From Actinobacteria bacterium 69-20 (GTDB taxonomy: Bacteria > Actinomycetota > Actinomycetes > Mycobacteriales > Nakamurellaceae): 64,000 bases of DNA. Both the position numbers and the translations under genes were made by a program. Of the stretch, positions 24,942 to 33,981 are shown one piece after another; within the stretch, counting starts at the first letter, position 1, and each line of letters begins with the position of its first letter. The notes under the pieces were generated by a model, which was not told the DNA's origin, ran no database searches, and saw nothing but the letters and a program-made list of their open reading frames with translations. Where the stretch lies: NCBI GenBank assembly GCA_001897425.1, contig MKSW01000027.1:48499-112498 (forward strand), read 5' to 3'.

Positions 24942-26233
24942 GCGTCCCGCCCCCGGTGGGCGTCGATCTGGACGTCGGCGACGAGCTCGAACTCGACATC
25001 GGCCCGGTGGCGCACGGCGGCGTCTGCGTCGCCCGCGCGGATGGGCGCGTGGTCTTCGTCCGGTACGCCTTGCCCGGCGAACGCGCGGTGGTGCGCGTCA
25101 CTGAGGCCCGCCCCGGCTCGTTCTGTCGCGGCGAGGCGATCCGGGTCGTGCGGGCCGATCCGCGCCGGGTCGTGCCACCGTGCGCCCACTTCGGGCCGGG
25201 CGGGTGCGGCGGGTGCGATTTCCAGCACGCTCGCGCCGACCTGCAGCGGGAGCTCAAGGCGGCGGTAGTGCGCGAGCAGCTGCGGCGGCTCGCCGGGATC
25301 GACATGCCCGTCATCGTCGAATCGCTGCCGGGGGACGGCTTCGGCTGGCGAAGCCGCGTTCGGTGGGCCGTCGGCCGGTCCGTGCCGGGCACCGGGATTT
25401 CCGAGTATGACGCTGTTCTGGGGCCGCGCCGGTACCGGTCGCACGAGGTCGTTCCGATCTCGGCGGCGCGGCCGTGCCTCATCGCCGCGCCGGGTCTGAC
25501 CGAAGCTGCCGATGCGTTGGACCTACCGCCCAGTGCCGACGAGGTGGTGTTGACACGGCGCGCGGGCGCGGACCCGGCGGTCGCGTACCTGTCCGGCGGG
25601 CGCCGGGTCGCGGGATCTTCCGTCGATCGCGCCGATAGCGACTACGGCGCAACGATTCTCACCGAACGCGCCTACGACCGGTCGTTCTCGGTGGCGGACA
25701 CGGGGTTCTGGCAGGCGCACGAGTCGGCCGCCACCGTGCTGTGCGGCGCGGTCGACGACGCCCTGGCGCACGTGGACCTGTGGGGCGGCGCGGCGTGGGA
25801 CCTCTACGGCGGGGTGGGCCTGTTCGCGGCAATGCTCGCCGACCTGGTCGGCCCCGAGGGCTCGGTACTCAGCGTGGAATCCGACCGCGCCGCTTCCGAT
25901 CTCGCCGCGACGAACCTGGCGGATCTGCCCCAGGCACGGACCGTCTCGACCCGGGTGGACCGGTTCCTGCGCAGCGCGGCCGACGAGGCGCCGGGCCGGG
26001 TCGGGGCGGTAGTGCTGGATCCGCCGCGGTCGGGCGCCGGCGAGGCGGTGTGCCGCGGCATTGCTAGGCGCTGGCCGACCGTGATCGTCTACGTCGCGTG
26101 CGACCCGGCGGCCCTGGCCCGTGACGCGGCGACCTTGGCCGGCGTGGGCTATCGGCTGGCAGCGCTGCGAGCGTTCGACGCGTTCCCGCAGACGCACCAC
26201 GTGGAGTGCGTCGCCAGTTTCACTGCGGTGTAG
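24938..26233 (+). CDS. TrmA/RlmD-type class I SAM-dependent RNA methyltransferase
   Basis: A 431-aa RNA m5U methyltransferase-like enzyme. An N-terminal TRAM-like domain (DVGDELELDIGPVAHGGVCVAR) binds RNA. A Cys cluster CAHFGPGGCGGCDFQH (about 81-96) resembles the Fe-S site of RlmD. The catalytic domain has WDLYGGVGLFAAMLAD (SAM motif I), VLDPPRSGAGE (motif IV) and VYVACDPAALARD, which carries the catalytic cysteine. The target (tRNA or rRNA uridine) cannot be decided. GTG 24938 overlaps the permease stop. It ends convergent with, and overlapping by 14 bp, the GDPD gene. Confidence 0.9.
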   Translation: MSVPPPVGVDLDVGDELELDIGPVAHGGVCVARADGRVVFVRYALPGERAVVRVTEARPGSFCRGEAIRVVRADPRRVVPPCAHFGPGGCGGCDFQHARADLQRELKAAVVREQLRRLAGIDMPVIVESLPGDGFGWRSRVRWAVGRSVPGTGISEYDAVLGPRRYRSHEVVPISAARPCLIAAPGLTEAADALDLPPSADEVVLTRRAGADPAVAYLSGGRRVAGSSVDRADSDYGATILTERAYDRSFSVADTGFWQAHESAATVLCGAVDDALAHVDLWGGAAWDLYGGVGLFAAMLADLVGPEGSVLSVESDRAASDLAATNLADLPQARTVSTRVDRFLRSAADEAPGRVGAVVLDPPRSGAGEAVCRGIARRWPTVIVYVACDPAALARDAATLAGVGYRLAALRAFDAFPQTHHVECVASFTAV

Positions 26234-27038
26234 GCGCTTTCGTTGTGCTGCCGGTGCCGGTGGTGTCACCGGTGCCGCGTGCCTGCTCGGCCTGCCAGGC
26301 GAGCAGCTCGGCGGGCCGGTTGGTGAAGATCCCGTCCACCCCCGCCGCGGTGAGCCCCGCCCATTCGTCCGGTCGGTCGGCGGTCCACGGGATCACGGCG
26401 ATCCCGGCGGCATGAAGCCTGCCCACGAGCCCGGGGTCCGCCAGCACGTCCGGAACACTGGGGTTGTAGGTGATCGCGCCGAGGCGCCTGCAGTCGCCGA
26501 CCGGGTCGGCGCCGATCGTCTCGACGAGAAGGCCGACAGGCTCGTCCGGCAGCAGCGCCCGCACGTGCCGAAGGGCCGGCACCTCGAAGGACTGCAGCAC
26601 CACGCGCCCGCGCGCGTCCGCGACGTCGATGTCGGCGATGATGGCACGGACCTGGTCCTCGGTGTGTTCGCCCTTGATTTCGAGCAGAAGCCTTCGCTCG
26701 CCCGTCATCTCGGCGAGCAACTCGGCCAGCGTCGGGATCCGCACCCCGGCGAACGACGCGCCGAACCAGGCCCCGGCGTCGAGGGCGGCCAGCTCGGTGG
26801 CGGTGTGCGACCGGACATCGCCTCTCCCGTCGGTGGTGCGGTCCACCGCGTCGTCATGGATGAGAACCCTGGCGCCGTCGCGCGTCGGCTGGACATCGGT
26901 CTCCGACCATTGCGCGCCATCGGCCCAACCCCTGCGGAACGCCGCCATGGTGTTCTCCGGCGCGGCGGCGGACGCCCCGCGATGCGCGATGACGATGGGC
27001 GCTGCCCCGTGCCGGAGGAGGGGTTCCCGAGGTGCCAT
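26220..27038 (-). CDS. glycerophosphodiester phosphodiesterase
   Basis: A 272-aa GDPD-family TIM-barrel enzyme that splits glycerophosphodiesters to glycerol-3-phosphate and an alcohol. The family start IVIAHRGASAAAPENTMAAFR holds the catalytic histidine. SETDVQPTRDGARVLIHDD supplies the metal-binding acidic residues and the second histidine. LLLEIKGE and GVDGIFTNRPAEL at the end are typical. There is no signal peptide, so it is cytosolic. ATG 27038 is preferred to the longer frame starting at 27101. The C-terminal tail is Thr/Gly-rich. Confidence 0.92.
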   Translation of the reverse strand: MAPREPLLRHGAAPIVIAHRGASAAAPENTMAAFRRGWADGAQWSETDVQPTRDGARVLIHDDAVDRTTDGRGDVRSHTATELAALDAGAWFGASFAGVRIPTLAELLAEMTGERRLLLEIKGEHTEDQVRAIIADIDVADARGRVVLQSFEVPALRHVRALLPDEPVGLLVETIGADPVGDCRRLGAITYNPSVPDVLADPGLVGRLHAAGIAVIPWTADRPDEWAGLTAAGVDGIFTNRPAELLAWQAEQARGTGDTTGTGSTTKAPTPQ

Positions 27039-27195
27039 GTTCCGGAGGCTACGCCGTCGTCCGGGCGGGCCGCACGGGGCCGCCCATACCTCCGGGATCA
27101 CCGTGATCGCGTCTCATTTCTCACATCCGCGGTGGTCAGGGCCGCGTTTTCGGCTCTATAGGCTAGAAAGGTTGCGTTTGCAGAGGAGGACATGG

Positions 27196-30100
27196 GTGCT
27201 TCGGGATCGGTTGGTCAGCGGCCAGACGACCCTCAGCCGTATGTGGCTCCTCTCGGTGGTCGCCGTGGTCCTCGGCCTCGTCGGCGGCGGCGCGGCCGTC
27301 GGCCTGTTCACGCTGATCAGCCTCATGACGCACCTCACGCTGCTCGGTGATGTCGGCTTCAGCCTGCCGTCGCTGCGCGGGTACCACCCCACGCCGTGGC
27401 TGATCGTGTACGCCGTCGCCGGCGGGCTGATCGTGTCGCTCTTCGCCGCTTGGGCGCCGGTGATCCGCGGCCACGGCATCCCCGAATCGATGGAGGCCAT
27501 CCTCGAACGCGACAGCCGGATCCGTCCGCGTGCCGCGATCGCCAAGCCGCTGTCGGCTGCCGTCACCATCGGTACCGGCGGGCCGTTCGGGGCGGAAGGC
27601 CCGATCATCGTCACCGGGGGATCCGTCGGCTCCCTGCTCGGGCAGCTCTTGTCCGTGTCGCCCGCGGAGCGCAAGATCATGCTCGCGACGGGGGCGGCGG
27701 CCGGCATGTCCGCGACGTTCAACACGCCCATTGCCGCGGTGATCCTCGCGATCGAGCTGGTGCTCTTCGAGCGGTCGCTCCGGGTCATCGTCCCGCTGTG
27801 CATCGCGAGCGGGGTGGCCGCCGCCATCCATGTGGTGGCGTTCGGCTCGGAGCCGCTGTTCATGGTTGCGACGAAGCTGCACGTCAGCCTCGCGCATCTG
27901 CCGTTGTACGTGGTCGTGGGACTCGCCTCCGGGGTGATGGCGATCGTGCTGAACAAGGGCCTGTTCGCCATGGAGGCGGCGTTCCGGCGGCTACCGATCA
28001 ACATCTTCTGGTGGCCTGCGATCGGCGCCCTCGGATTCGCACTCATCGGCCTCGCGGTCCCGCGGACCCTCTCGATGGGCTATTCGGTGATTGTCGACAC
28101 GCTGGCCGGGCGCTTCACCGCGGGCATGCTCGCCGTGCTGCTTGTCGCGAAACTGCTGTCGTGGCTGATCGCCCTGGGATCGCAGACGTCCGGCGGCACG
28201 CTCGCCCCCATGTTCCTGGTGGGTGCCACGATGGGCGCACTCCTCGGCGACGCCGTCAACGCCGTCTTCCCGGGCTGGCACGTCTCCCCAGCCGCGTTCG
28301 CACTGGTCGCCATGGGGGCGACCTTCGGTGCGGCCACCAAGGCGGTCTTCGCGGCGGTCGTCTTCGCGGCCGAAGTCACCGGCGAGTACACCATGTTGAT
28401 CCCGCTCATGATCGGCGCCGGGTTCGCAGAACTGGTTGTCGAGGCCGTGCTCTCCGACCGCATGATGACGGAGAAGCTGTCGCATCGCGGATTCCGGGTG
28501 GAGTTCCGCACGGCGGTCGATGCGCTTCGGACCAGGGTCGCGCGACAGGTGATGCGCGGGCCGGAATGGGTGCGATCGGACGCCGACCTGCAGCGGGCGC
28601 GGAACATGTTGGCGCACTTGGGGATCGACACGATCGCCGTCGCTGATGTCGATGGCCGCTACCTCGGAACGGTGACCTCCGCAGCCCTCGACCATGTCGC
28701 CGCGTCCGCGAATCAGGCTGCCTCGCCGCCGGGTGCCGGCATCGTCGCCGGGGACCTCGCGAGCGGTTCGCTCGACCCGGTGCGGCCGGACGAATACCTC
28801 GCCGAGTCGTTGGAGCGCTTCCTGGCGCATCCGGTGGACGCCCTGCCGGTGGTGCAGGACGGCCGCGTGGTCGGCCTGCTGACGCAGTCCGACCTGATGG
28901 CCGAGCGGTACCGCCGGAGCACGGGCCAGGAGCTTCGGCAGGCGGGTTGGGTCGCGTCCCTCCACCGCATCGTGCCCAGGCCGTCGCGGGGCGAAACCCC
29001 GAAGACGCGCCCGGCGGAGAGCGCCGGGCATACCGCACCGTCGGCACTGCCGAAGGCGTCGTCCACCCCGGTCGCCGTGGATGCGGCGGGAGATCCGCGT
29101 TCGGCGCCGCAGCCCGCGCCGGCGGCGTTCGGCCTGCATCGCGCACGGCATGCCACGCCCCATCGGCTGTTGCCGGTCCCGGCCGACATCACCCCCGGGC
29201 TGGGGCAGTTCGTGCTGTCGGAACGGTCCCGCATCGTCGTCGACTGGGGATCCGCGCAGGCGCGGCCGATTGCCGATGCGCTAGCGCAGCAGCTGCGACC
29301 GGCGACCGGGTTCCGGCTGTCGGTCAGCGACGGCCGCGCCTACCGAGACGACATCAGCCTGTCGCTCGCGCCGATCGACGACCTGCCTCCCGCGGGATGG
29401 GACGAGGGCTACGTGCTGTGCTCCGGCGTCTCCGGAGTCAGTCTCACGGCCCCGTCGCTGCGGGGGTTGAACCACGGCATACAGACCATTCGGCAATTGC
29501 TGCCCGTGTGGATCACCGCCGATCACCGAATGCCCGGGCCGTGGACGATGCCGGCCGTGACGATCATCGACTACCCCCGCCTCGCGGAGCGGACCGTCCG
29601 CATCGACCTGACGTGCCGTGACACTTCTAGTCGCGACATTCCGAGTCGCGACATTCCGAACCGCGACATTCCGCTCGGCGTGTTCCGCACGATCGTCGAC
29701 CGCATCAGTGACTACAAGATCAACAGGGTGAGCCTGCAGCTCCCCGACGGGGTGTGCGAGCCCCCCGCGGACATCGTGGAATACGCCGCGGCACGGTTCA
29801 TCACCGTCGTCGTGGAACCCGGGGTGCCCGCCGGCGCCGGTAGGTCGGCCGACTCCGGTTCCGCGGACGACGCCTCGCGGATCGTGGACGCGAGCGGTGC
29901 GCTCAGCGGCGCGTTGCTGGTGGCTGCGGAACGGGCCTGGTCGCACGCGAGCACTGCGGTGCCCGGACAGGACAGCGGCACTTTCGACCGCCGAGCTGCC
30001 GCCCAGGGCCCGCGGCTCGCCCTGACGGGCACACCGCTGCGGCTGACCGTCGACGCGCCCTGGCGGCTCGACCTCGTGGCGATGCCCGCTCGGGCGCACC

Positions 30101-30498
30101 GGCGGCAAGTCTCGTGGGCGCTCGGCACCCTCGTCGCCCCTGGCTTCGCCGGCGAGCATCTTCGCGTCGTCATCGACTGGGGTGACGGAGTCGCGACTCG
30201 GGGTGCGCTCACCGCGGGTGTGGCCGTCGATGGTCGTCCGGCCCCGTGGTACACGGTCACCGGTGAGCACCGCTACGCCCGACGGGGGACGTATCGCGTC
30301 GCGCTGCTCGCGACCGGGCCGGACGCCGTTCCGGCGCGCGCGAGCGTGGTGATCCACGCGGGTTCGGTCGCCGGGTCGCATCCGCGGCGAACCCCACGGT
30401 CGTCGCTCGATCCGTTGATGACGATCCACGACGGTGCGCCGCAAGGCGCCGGTACGCGCCGATCGGAACCCACCATGGCGGACCCCGCCGTCGACTGA
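27196..30498 (+). CDS. ClC chloride channel/antiporter fused to a degenerate GH20-like and PKD-like tail
   Basis: One uninterrupted frame of 1100 aa. Residues ~15-440 form a ClC channel: GHGIPESME, GTGGPFGAEGPIIV with the gating glutamate, and SGGTLAPMFLVGA. Residues ~445-580 are two CBS-type segments (VRSDADLQRARNMLAHLGIDT and FLAHPVDALPVVQDGRVVGLL). From ~655 there is a GH20 N-terminal domain (LLPVPADITPGLGQFVL, LRGLNHGIQTIRQLLP) and the start of a GH20 barrel (DYPRLAERTVRIDL, DYKINRVSLQL, YAAARFITVVVEPG). The D-E catalytic region is absent. Near 989 VVIDWGDG begins a PKD-like stretch ending in HRYARRGTYRVALLA. GTG 27196 has AGGAGGA upstream. ClC proteins end on the cytoplasmic side, so the glycan-like domain is in an unexpected compartment. 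The channel call is secure; the role of the tail is unknown. Confidence 0.85.
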   Translation: MLRDRLVSGQTTLSRMWLLSVVAVVLGLVGGGAAVGLFTLISLMTHLTLLGDVGFSLPSLRGYHPTPWLIVYAVAGGLIVSLFAAWAPVIRGHGIPESMEAILERDSRIRPRAAIAKPLSAAVTIGTGGPFGAEGPIIVTGGSVGSLLGQLLSVSPAERKIMLATGAAAGMSATFNTPIAAVILAIELVLFERSLRVIVPLCIASGVAAAIHVVAFGSEPLFMVATKLHVSLAHLPLYVVVGLASGVMAIVLNKGLFAMEAAFRRLPINIFWWPAIGALGFALIGLAVPRTLSMGYSVIVDTLAGRFTAGMLAVLLVAKLLSWLIALGSQTSGGTLAPMFLVGATMGALLGDAVNAVFPGWHVSPAAFALVAMGATFGAATKAVFAAVVFAAEVTGEYTMLIPLMIGAGFAELVVEAVLSDRMMTEKLSHRGFRVEFRTAVDALRTRVARQVMRGPEWVRSDADLQRARNMLAHLGIDTIAVADVDGRYLGTVTSAALDHVAASANQAASPPGAGIVAGDLASGSLDPVRPDEYLAESLERFLAHPVDALPVVQDGRVVGLLTQSDLMAERYRRSTGQELRQAGWVASLHRIVPRPSRGETPKTRPAESAGHTAPSALPKASSTPVAVDAAGDPRSAPQPAPAAFGLHRARHATPHRLLPVPADITPGLGQFVLSERSRIVVDWGSAQARPIADALAQQLRPATGFRLSVSDGRAYRDDISLSLAPIDDLPPAGWDEGYVLCSGVSGVSLTAPSLRGLNHGIQTIRQLLPVWITADHRMPGPWTMPAVTIIDYPRLAERTVRIDLTCRDTSSRDIPSRDIPNRDIPLGVFRTIVDRISDYKINRVSLQLPDGVCEPPADIVEYAAARFITVVVEPGVPAGAGRSADSGSADDASRIVDASGALSGALLVAAERAWSHASTAVPGQDSGTFDRRAAAQGPRLALTGTPLRLTVDAPWRLDLVAMPARAHRRQVSWALGTLVAPGFAGEHLRVVIDWGDGVATRGALTAGVAVDGRPAPWYTVTGEHRYARRGTYRVALLATGPDAVPARASVVIHAGSVAGSHPRRTPRSSLDPLMTIHDGAPQGAGTRRSEPTMADPAVD
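29616..29675 (+). repeat. four 15-bp in-frame tandem units in the GH20-like part
   Basis: Units of 15 bp repeat four times (the first degenerate, then CGCGACATTCCG-based), giving CRDTS-SRDIP-SRDIP-NRDIP in the protein. They sit just where GH20 enzymes carry the conserved Arg-His substrate-binding loop after the first barrel strand, so the expansion replaces that loop. Confidence 0.8.
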
Positions 30499-30561
30499 CC
30501 GATTCGTCCCGCGCGGGCGGATAGGTCGCGGTGCCGCGCCGTAGCGCGCGAAGATCAAGGC

Positions 30562-31581
30562 ATGGCCCCCACTCGCGTGCTCGACGTCGACCTCCCGGCC
30601 GACGTCTTCGCGATCGTGATGGCCACGGGCATCGTCTCGGTGGCGGCGGACGACCATCACTACCGGCTCATCGACTCGGTTCTCGCCGTGATTGCGTCCG
30701 CGGTGTTCGTGGTGCTGGCCGTCGGGCTCGGACTGAAGATCGTCGCGCGCCGCGACGTCCTCATCGCGGAATCGCGCGATCCGGACACGGCCTTGCGCAT
30801 GTTCACCTTCGTTGCCGCGGCCTGCGTGCTCGGGGTCGTCTGGCGCGCGGATCGTGTCGCACTGTGGATCCTTGCGGTACTCGCGGCGATCGGATGGCTC
30901 GTACTGATGCCGCTGGCCATCCGCGACGTGCGCTCCCGGCCGCACGCCGAGCTGCGGGACCACGCGCGCGGCGCCTGGCTGCTCGTCAGCGTGGCAACGT
31001 CGGGTCTAGCGACGACCGCGGCGGACTTCGGCATCGCCGGGCGTCGGTCGGCCATGGTGTGGCTCGCGGTGCTGCTGTGGGTGCTGGCGGTCGTGCTCTA
31101 TGTCGCGGTCACCTGGCTCATCGCCCGGCGCGCTCTGTCGGCACCGCTGCGGCCGGACGCGGTGACCCCGGACAGTTGGATCCTGATGGGGGCCATGGCG
31201 ATCGTGACGCTCGCCGGTGATCACATCCTCCGCGCGGCCCGCGCCTTCGCGCCGCTGCACCCGCTGGCGATCGTCGCCGCGCCCGTGACGTTCGCCGCGT
31301 GGGTCGTCGCGAGCCTGTGGATCCCGTTCTTGCTGTATGCGGCGATCTGGCGCATCGACCAGCACAGCGGATCGCTGCGGTTCGCCGGTGCATGGTGGTC
31401 CGCGGTGTTTCCGCTCGGCATGTACGCCTCCGCGACAGCCGCGACCGGCACCGACCTCGGTATCCCTAGCCTCGAAACGGTGTCGTTGGTGATGTTCTGG
31501 ATCGCCCTGGTGGTGTGGTTGATCGTCGCGGTTGGCCTGCTGCGAAAGGGGTTGGCCCGGATTCGCGCCCCGCACGTCTGA
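30562..31581 (+). CDS. TDT-family transporter (TehA/Mae1-like)
   Basis: A 339-aa membrane protein with about ten helices, the size of the tellurite-resistance/dicarboxylate transporter family. The N-terminal motif PADVFAIVMATGIVSVAA is characteristic of TDT proteins, as are WRIDQHSG and WWSAVFPLGMYASATAA in the second half. Members export or channel small anions (malate, sulfite, nitrate-like); the substrate here is unknown. It starts 63 bp after the ClC fusion on the same strand, so both anion transporters may be co-transcribed. Confidence 0.87.
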   Translation: MAPTRVLDVDLPADVFAIVMATGIVSVAADDHHYRLIDSVLAVIASAVFVVLAVGLGLKIVARRDVLIAESRDPDTALRMFTFVAAACVLGVVWRADRVALWILAVLAAIGWLVLMPLAIRDVRSRPHAELRDHARGAWLLVSVATSGLATTAADFGIAGRRSAMVWLAVLLWVLAVVLYVAVTWLIARRALSAPLRPDAVTPDSWILMGAMAIVTLAGDHILRAARAFAPLHPLAIVAAPVTFAAWVVASLWIPFLLYAAIWRIDQHSGSLRFAGAWWSAVFPLGMYASATAATGTDLGIPSLETVSLVMFWIALVVWLIVAVGLLRKGLARIRAPHV

Positions 31582-31725
31582 CGGCCCCGCCACGGCAGGG
31601 CCAGGGGCAGCGCATACCCGATCACGTCGCCCAGACACCGCCCGCGAGAACGGGATAATTCCCGGATTACCCGCGGCGCCCAGGCGACAATGCAGGCTGC
31701 CGGTGCAGCATGCCAGGATTCCGGT

Positions 31726-32319
31726 GTGGGAGTCGAACTACCGCCGCTGACCGTCGACGGGGCCGCAGCGTGGCGAGCGTGGCTGGGGGAGCATCACGCT
31801 GATCAACGCGGGGTGTGGTTGACCCTCGCGAAGAAGGGCGCCGTCGAGCCCACGAGCTTGACATATGACCAGGCGCTGGAGGAGGCGCTGTGCTACGGAT
31901 GGATCGACGGGCAGGTCCGTGGCGGCGACGAGCGCAGCTACCGGCAGCGCTTCACGCCCCGCGGGCCGCGCAGTGGATGGTCGCAGCGCAACGTCGCGAT
32001 CGCGGAGCGGTTGATTGCTGAGGTGCGCATGCAGCCGGCCGGGCTGGCCGCGATCGAACGGGCGAAGGCCGACGGTCGTTGGCAGGCGGCGTACGCCGGA
32101 CCGGCGAACATCGCGGTACCGGACGATCTCGCTGCCGCGCTGGGCGCCGATCCCGCCGCACGGGCGATGTTCGAGGTCCTCAGCGGCCAGAACCGCTACG
32201 CCGTCTTGTACCGCATCCATACCGCCAAGCGGGCCGAGACTCGTCGCCGACGGATCGAGCAGCTGGTCGCCATGCTCCACCGCGGAGAAACCATCTACCC
32301 GCAGCGGCGTCAAAGTTGA
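31726..32319 (+). CDS. YdeI/OmpD-associated family protein
   Basis: A 197-aa soluble protein of the bacteriocin-protection YdeI/OmpD-associated family. ELPPLTVDGAAAWRAWLGEHHADQRGVWLTLAKKG, then LTYDQALEEALCYGWIDGQ and RQRFTPRGPRSGWSQRNVAIAERLIA, are the conserved block. NRYAVLYRIHTAKRAETRRRRIEQLVAML is the C-terminal YdeI signature. The biochemical role is not established. GTG 31726 gives the family's usual start; the ATG at 31690 is possible but adds an atypical tail. Confidence 0.85.
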   Translation: MGVELPPLTVDGAAAWRAWLGEHHADQRGVWLTLAKKGAVEPTSLTYDQALEEALCYGWIDGQVRGGDERSYRQRFTPRGPRSGWSQRNVAIAERLIAEVRMQPAGLAAIERAKADGRWQAAYAGPANIAVPDDLAAALGADPAARAMFEVLSGQNRYAVLYRIHTAKRAETRRRRIEQLVAMLHRGETIYPQRRQS

Positions 32320-32467
32320 TGTTCCCCCACACCAGGATCCGGTGCGGAATCGGCGTGGGAGGGTGCGTGTATGGATTCTCCACGGACGCTCAGTAAGGAG
32401 TCCGCCGGTCCGCCGGGGCAGGGCTGTCCACGCCTGGAATCCGCGCATGACGGCCCTGCCACGGCAT

Positions 32468-32495
32468 GGACACGAACATCGTCATACTCGTTTCC
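32468..32495. repeat. short dispersed repeat GGACACGAACATCGTCATACTCGTTTCC
   Basis: These 28 bp recur at 52380-52407 with four differences. Both copies are in spacers just before a gene. The copy contains the 11-mer CGTCATACTCG found seven times in this window. The rest of the 297-bp gap 32320-32616 shows only a ribosome-binding site for the next gene. Confidence 0.6.
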
Positions 32496-32616
32496 CCCCG
32501 ATTCGGCAGGCGCATCGGCGACGGTGGCGAGCGACCCGGGTGCGCGATGACGCGCTGTGGCACGATAAGCGAAGGCAAAATCCGCGGAGAATGCCGCGGG
32601 GGAAAGGGCGATAGCC

Positions 32617-33981
32617 ATGAGCAGTTTCGCGGTGGTCAACCCGGCGACGGGCGAACTCCTCGAGGAGTTCCCCGAGATCGGTGCGGCGGAGCTTGACGCG
32701 GCGTTGGCGGCGGCGGACGGCGCGCATCGCACCTGGTCGCGCTCGACGACGGCGGCCCAGCGCGCCGAACTGGTGCGGCGGGTGGGCGAGCTGCACTCCG
32801 AGCGCCGCGAGGAGCTGGCCGACATCATCGTCACGGAGATGGGCAAGCCGCGGGATCAGGCGCTCGGCGAGATCGACTTCTGCGCGGACATCTACTCCTA
32901 CTACGCCGACAACGGTCCGTCGCTGCTCGCGGACGAGGCGATCGAGCTCAGCGGGGGAAGCGGATCGGCGCTCGTGCGGTACCAATCTCTGGGCGTGATC
33001 CTCGGGATCATGCCGTGGAACTTCCCCTACTACCAGGTGGCACGGTTCGCCGGCCCGAACCTGGTGATCGGCAATACGGTGCTGCTGAAGCACGCGCCGC
33101 AGTGCCCGCGGTCTGCGACCGCCCTGGTCGAGATCTACCGCGACGCCGGATTCCCGGACGGCGCCTACGTCAATATCTTCGCGACGAACGCGCAGATCGA
33201 GGGCGTGATCGCGGATCCGCGCGTGCAGGGCGTCTCGCTGACCGGATCGGAGCGGGCCGGGGCGGCCGTCGCCGAGATCGCCGGGCGGAACCTGAAGAAG
33301 GTGGTGCTGGAGCTCGGCGGCTCCGACCCGTTCATCCTGCTCAGCACGGCCGATATGGACGCGACGGTGGAGTCGGCGGTGGCCGCCCGCCTGGACAACA
33401 GCGGCCAGTCCTGTAATGCCGCTAAGCGATTCATCGTCATCGATTCGCTCTACGACGAGTTCCTCGACAAGTTCACCGACGCGCTGACCGCCGCGAAGCC
33501 GGCCGACCCGGCGCGGGACGGCGCGGCGCTCGGGCCGTTGTCCTCGGCGACGGCGACGGCGCGGCTCGGCGACCAGGTGGACCGCGCGGTCGCCTCGGGC
33601 GCGAACATCGTCGGCGGCGGGCATGACGGGAACTTCTTCCGACCGGCCGTGCTGACGGGGGTCGAGCCGGGTAACGCCGCGTACCGCGAGGAGTTCTTCG
33701 GGCCGGTGGCCAGCGTGTATCGCGCGACGTCCGAGGAGGATGCGATCGCCACGGCGAACGCGACGCCGTTCGGGCTGGGATCCTATGTGTTCACGACCGA
33801 CCCGGATCAGGCGATGCGGGTCGCGAACGCCATGGATGCGGGCATGGTCTTCATCAACGTGGTGGGCGCGGATTCCGCCGAGTTGCCGTTCGGCGGCGTG
33901 AAACGGTCCGGATTCGGTCGCGAACTCGGAAAGTTCGGGATCGGCGAATTCGTCAACAGGAAGATGATCCGGATCGGGTAG
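32617..33981 (+). CDS. NAD(P)-dependent succinate-semialdehyde dehydrogenase-like aldehyde dehydrogenase
   Basis: A 454-aa aldehyde dehydrogenase. The cofactor-binding stretch is GIMPWNFPYYQVARFAGPNL, SLTGSERAG is the NAD-contact motif, the catalytic glutamate lies in VLELGGSDPF (about 233) and the catalytic cysteine in NSGQSCNAAKRF (about 265). ELPFGGVKRSGFGRELG closes the domain. The short N-terminus and these motifs match the NAD-dependent succinate-semialdehyde dehydrogenase group, which ends GABA breakdown. It is upstream of an amino-acid permease on the same strand, which fits amine or GABA use. Exact substrate not proven. Confidence 0.88.
   Translation: MSSFAVVNPATGELLEEFPEIGAAELDAALAAADGAHRTWSRSTTAAQRAELVRRVGELHSERREELADIIVTEMGKPRDQALGEIDFCADIYSYYADNGPSLLADEAIELSGGSGSALVRYQSLGVILGIMPWNFPYYQVARFAGPNLVIGNTVLLKHAPQCPRSATALVEIYRDAGFPDGAYVNIFATNAQIEGVIADPRVQGVSLTGSERAGAAVAEIAGRNLKKVVLELGGSDPFILLSTADMDATVESAVAARLDNSGQSCNAAKRFIVIDSLYDEFLDKFTDALTAAKPADPARDGAALGPLSSATATARLGDQVDRAVASGANIVGGGHDGNFFRPAVLTGVEPGNAAYREEFFGPVASVYRATSEEDAIATANATPFGLGSYVFTTDPDQAMRVANAMDAGMVFINVVGADSAELPFGGVKRSGFGRELGKFGIGEFVNRKMIRIG

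Noticed and set aside
31651-31664. CGGGATAATTCCCG inverted repeat before the YdeI-like gene
   Set aside because: Arms are only 5 bp; too weak to call an operator or terminator.
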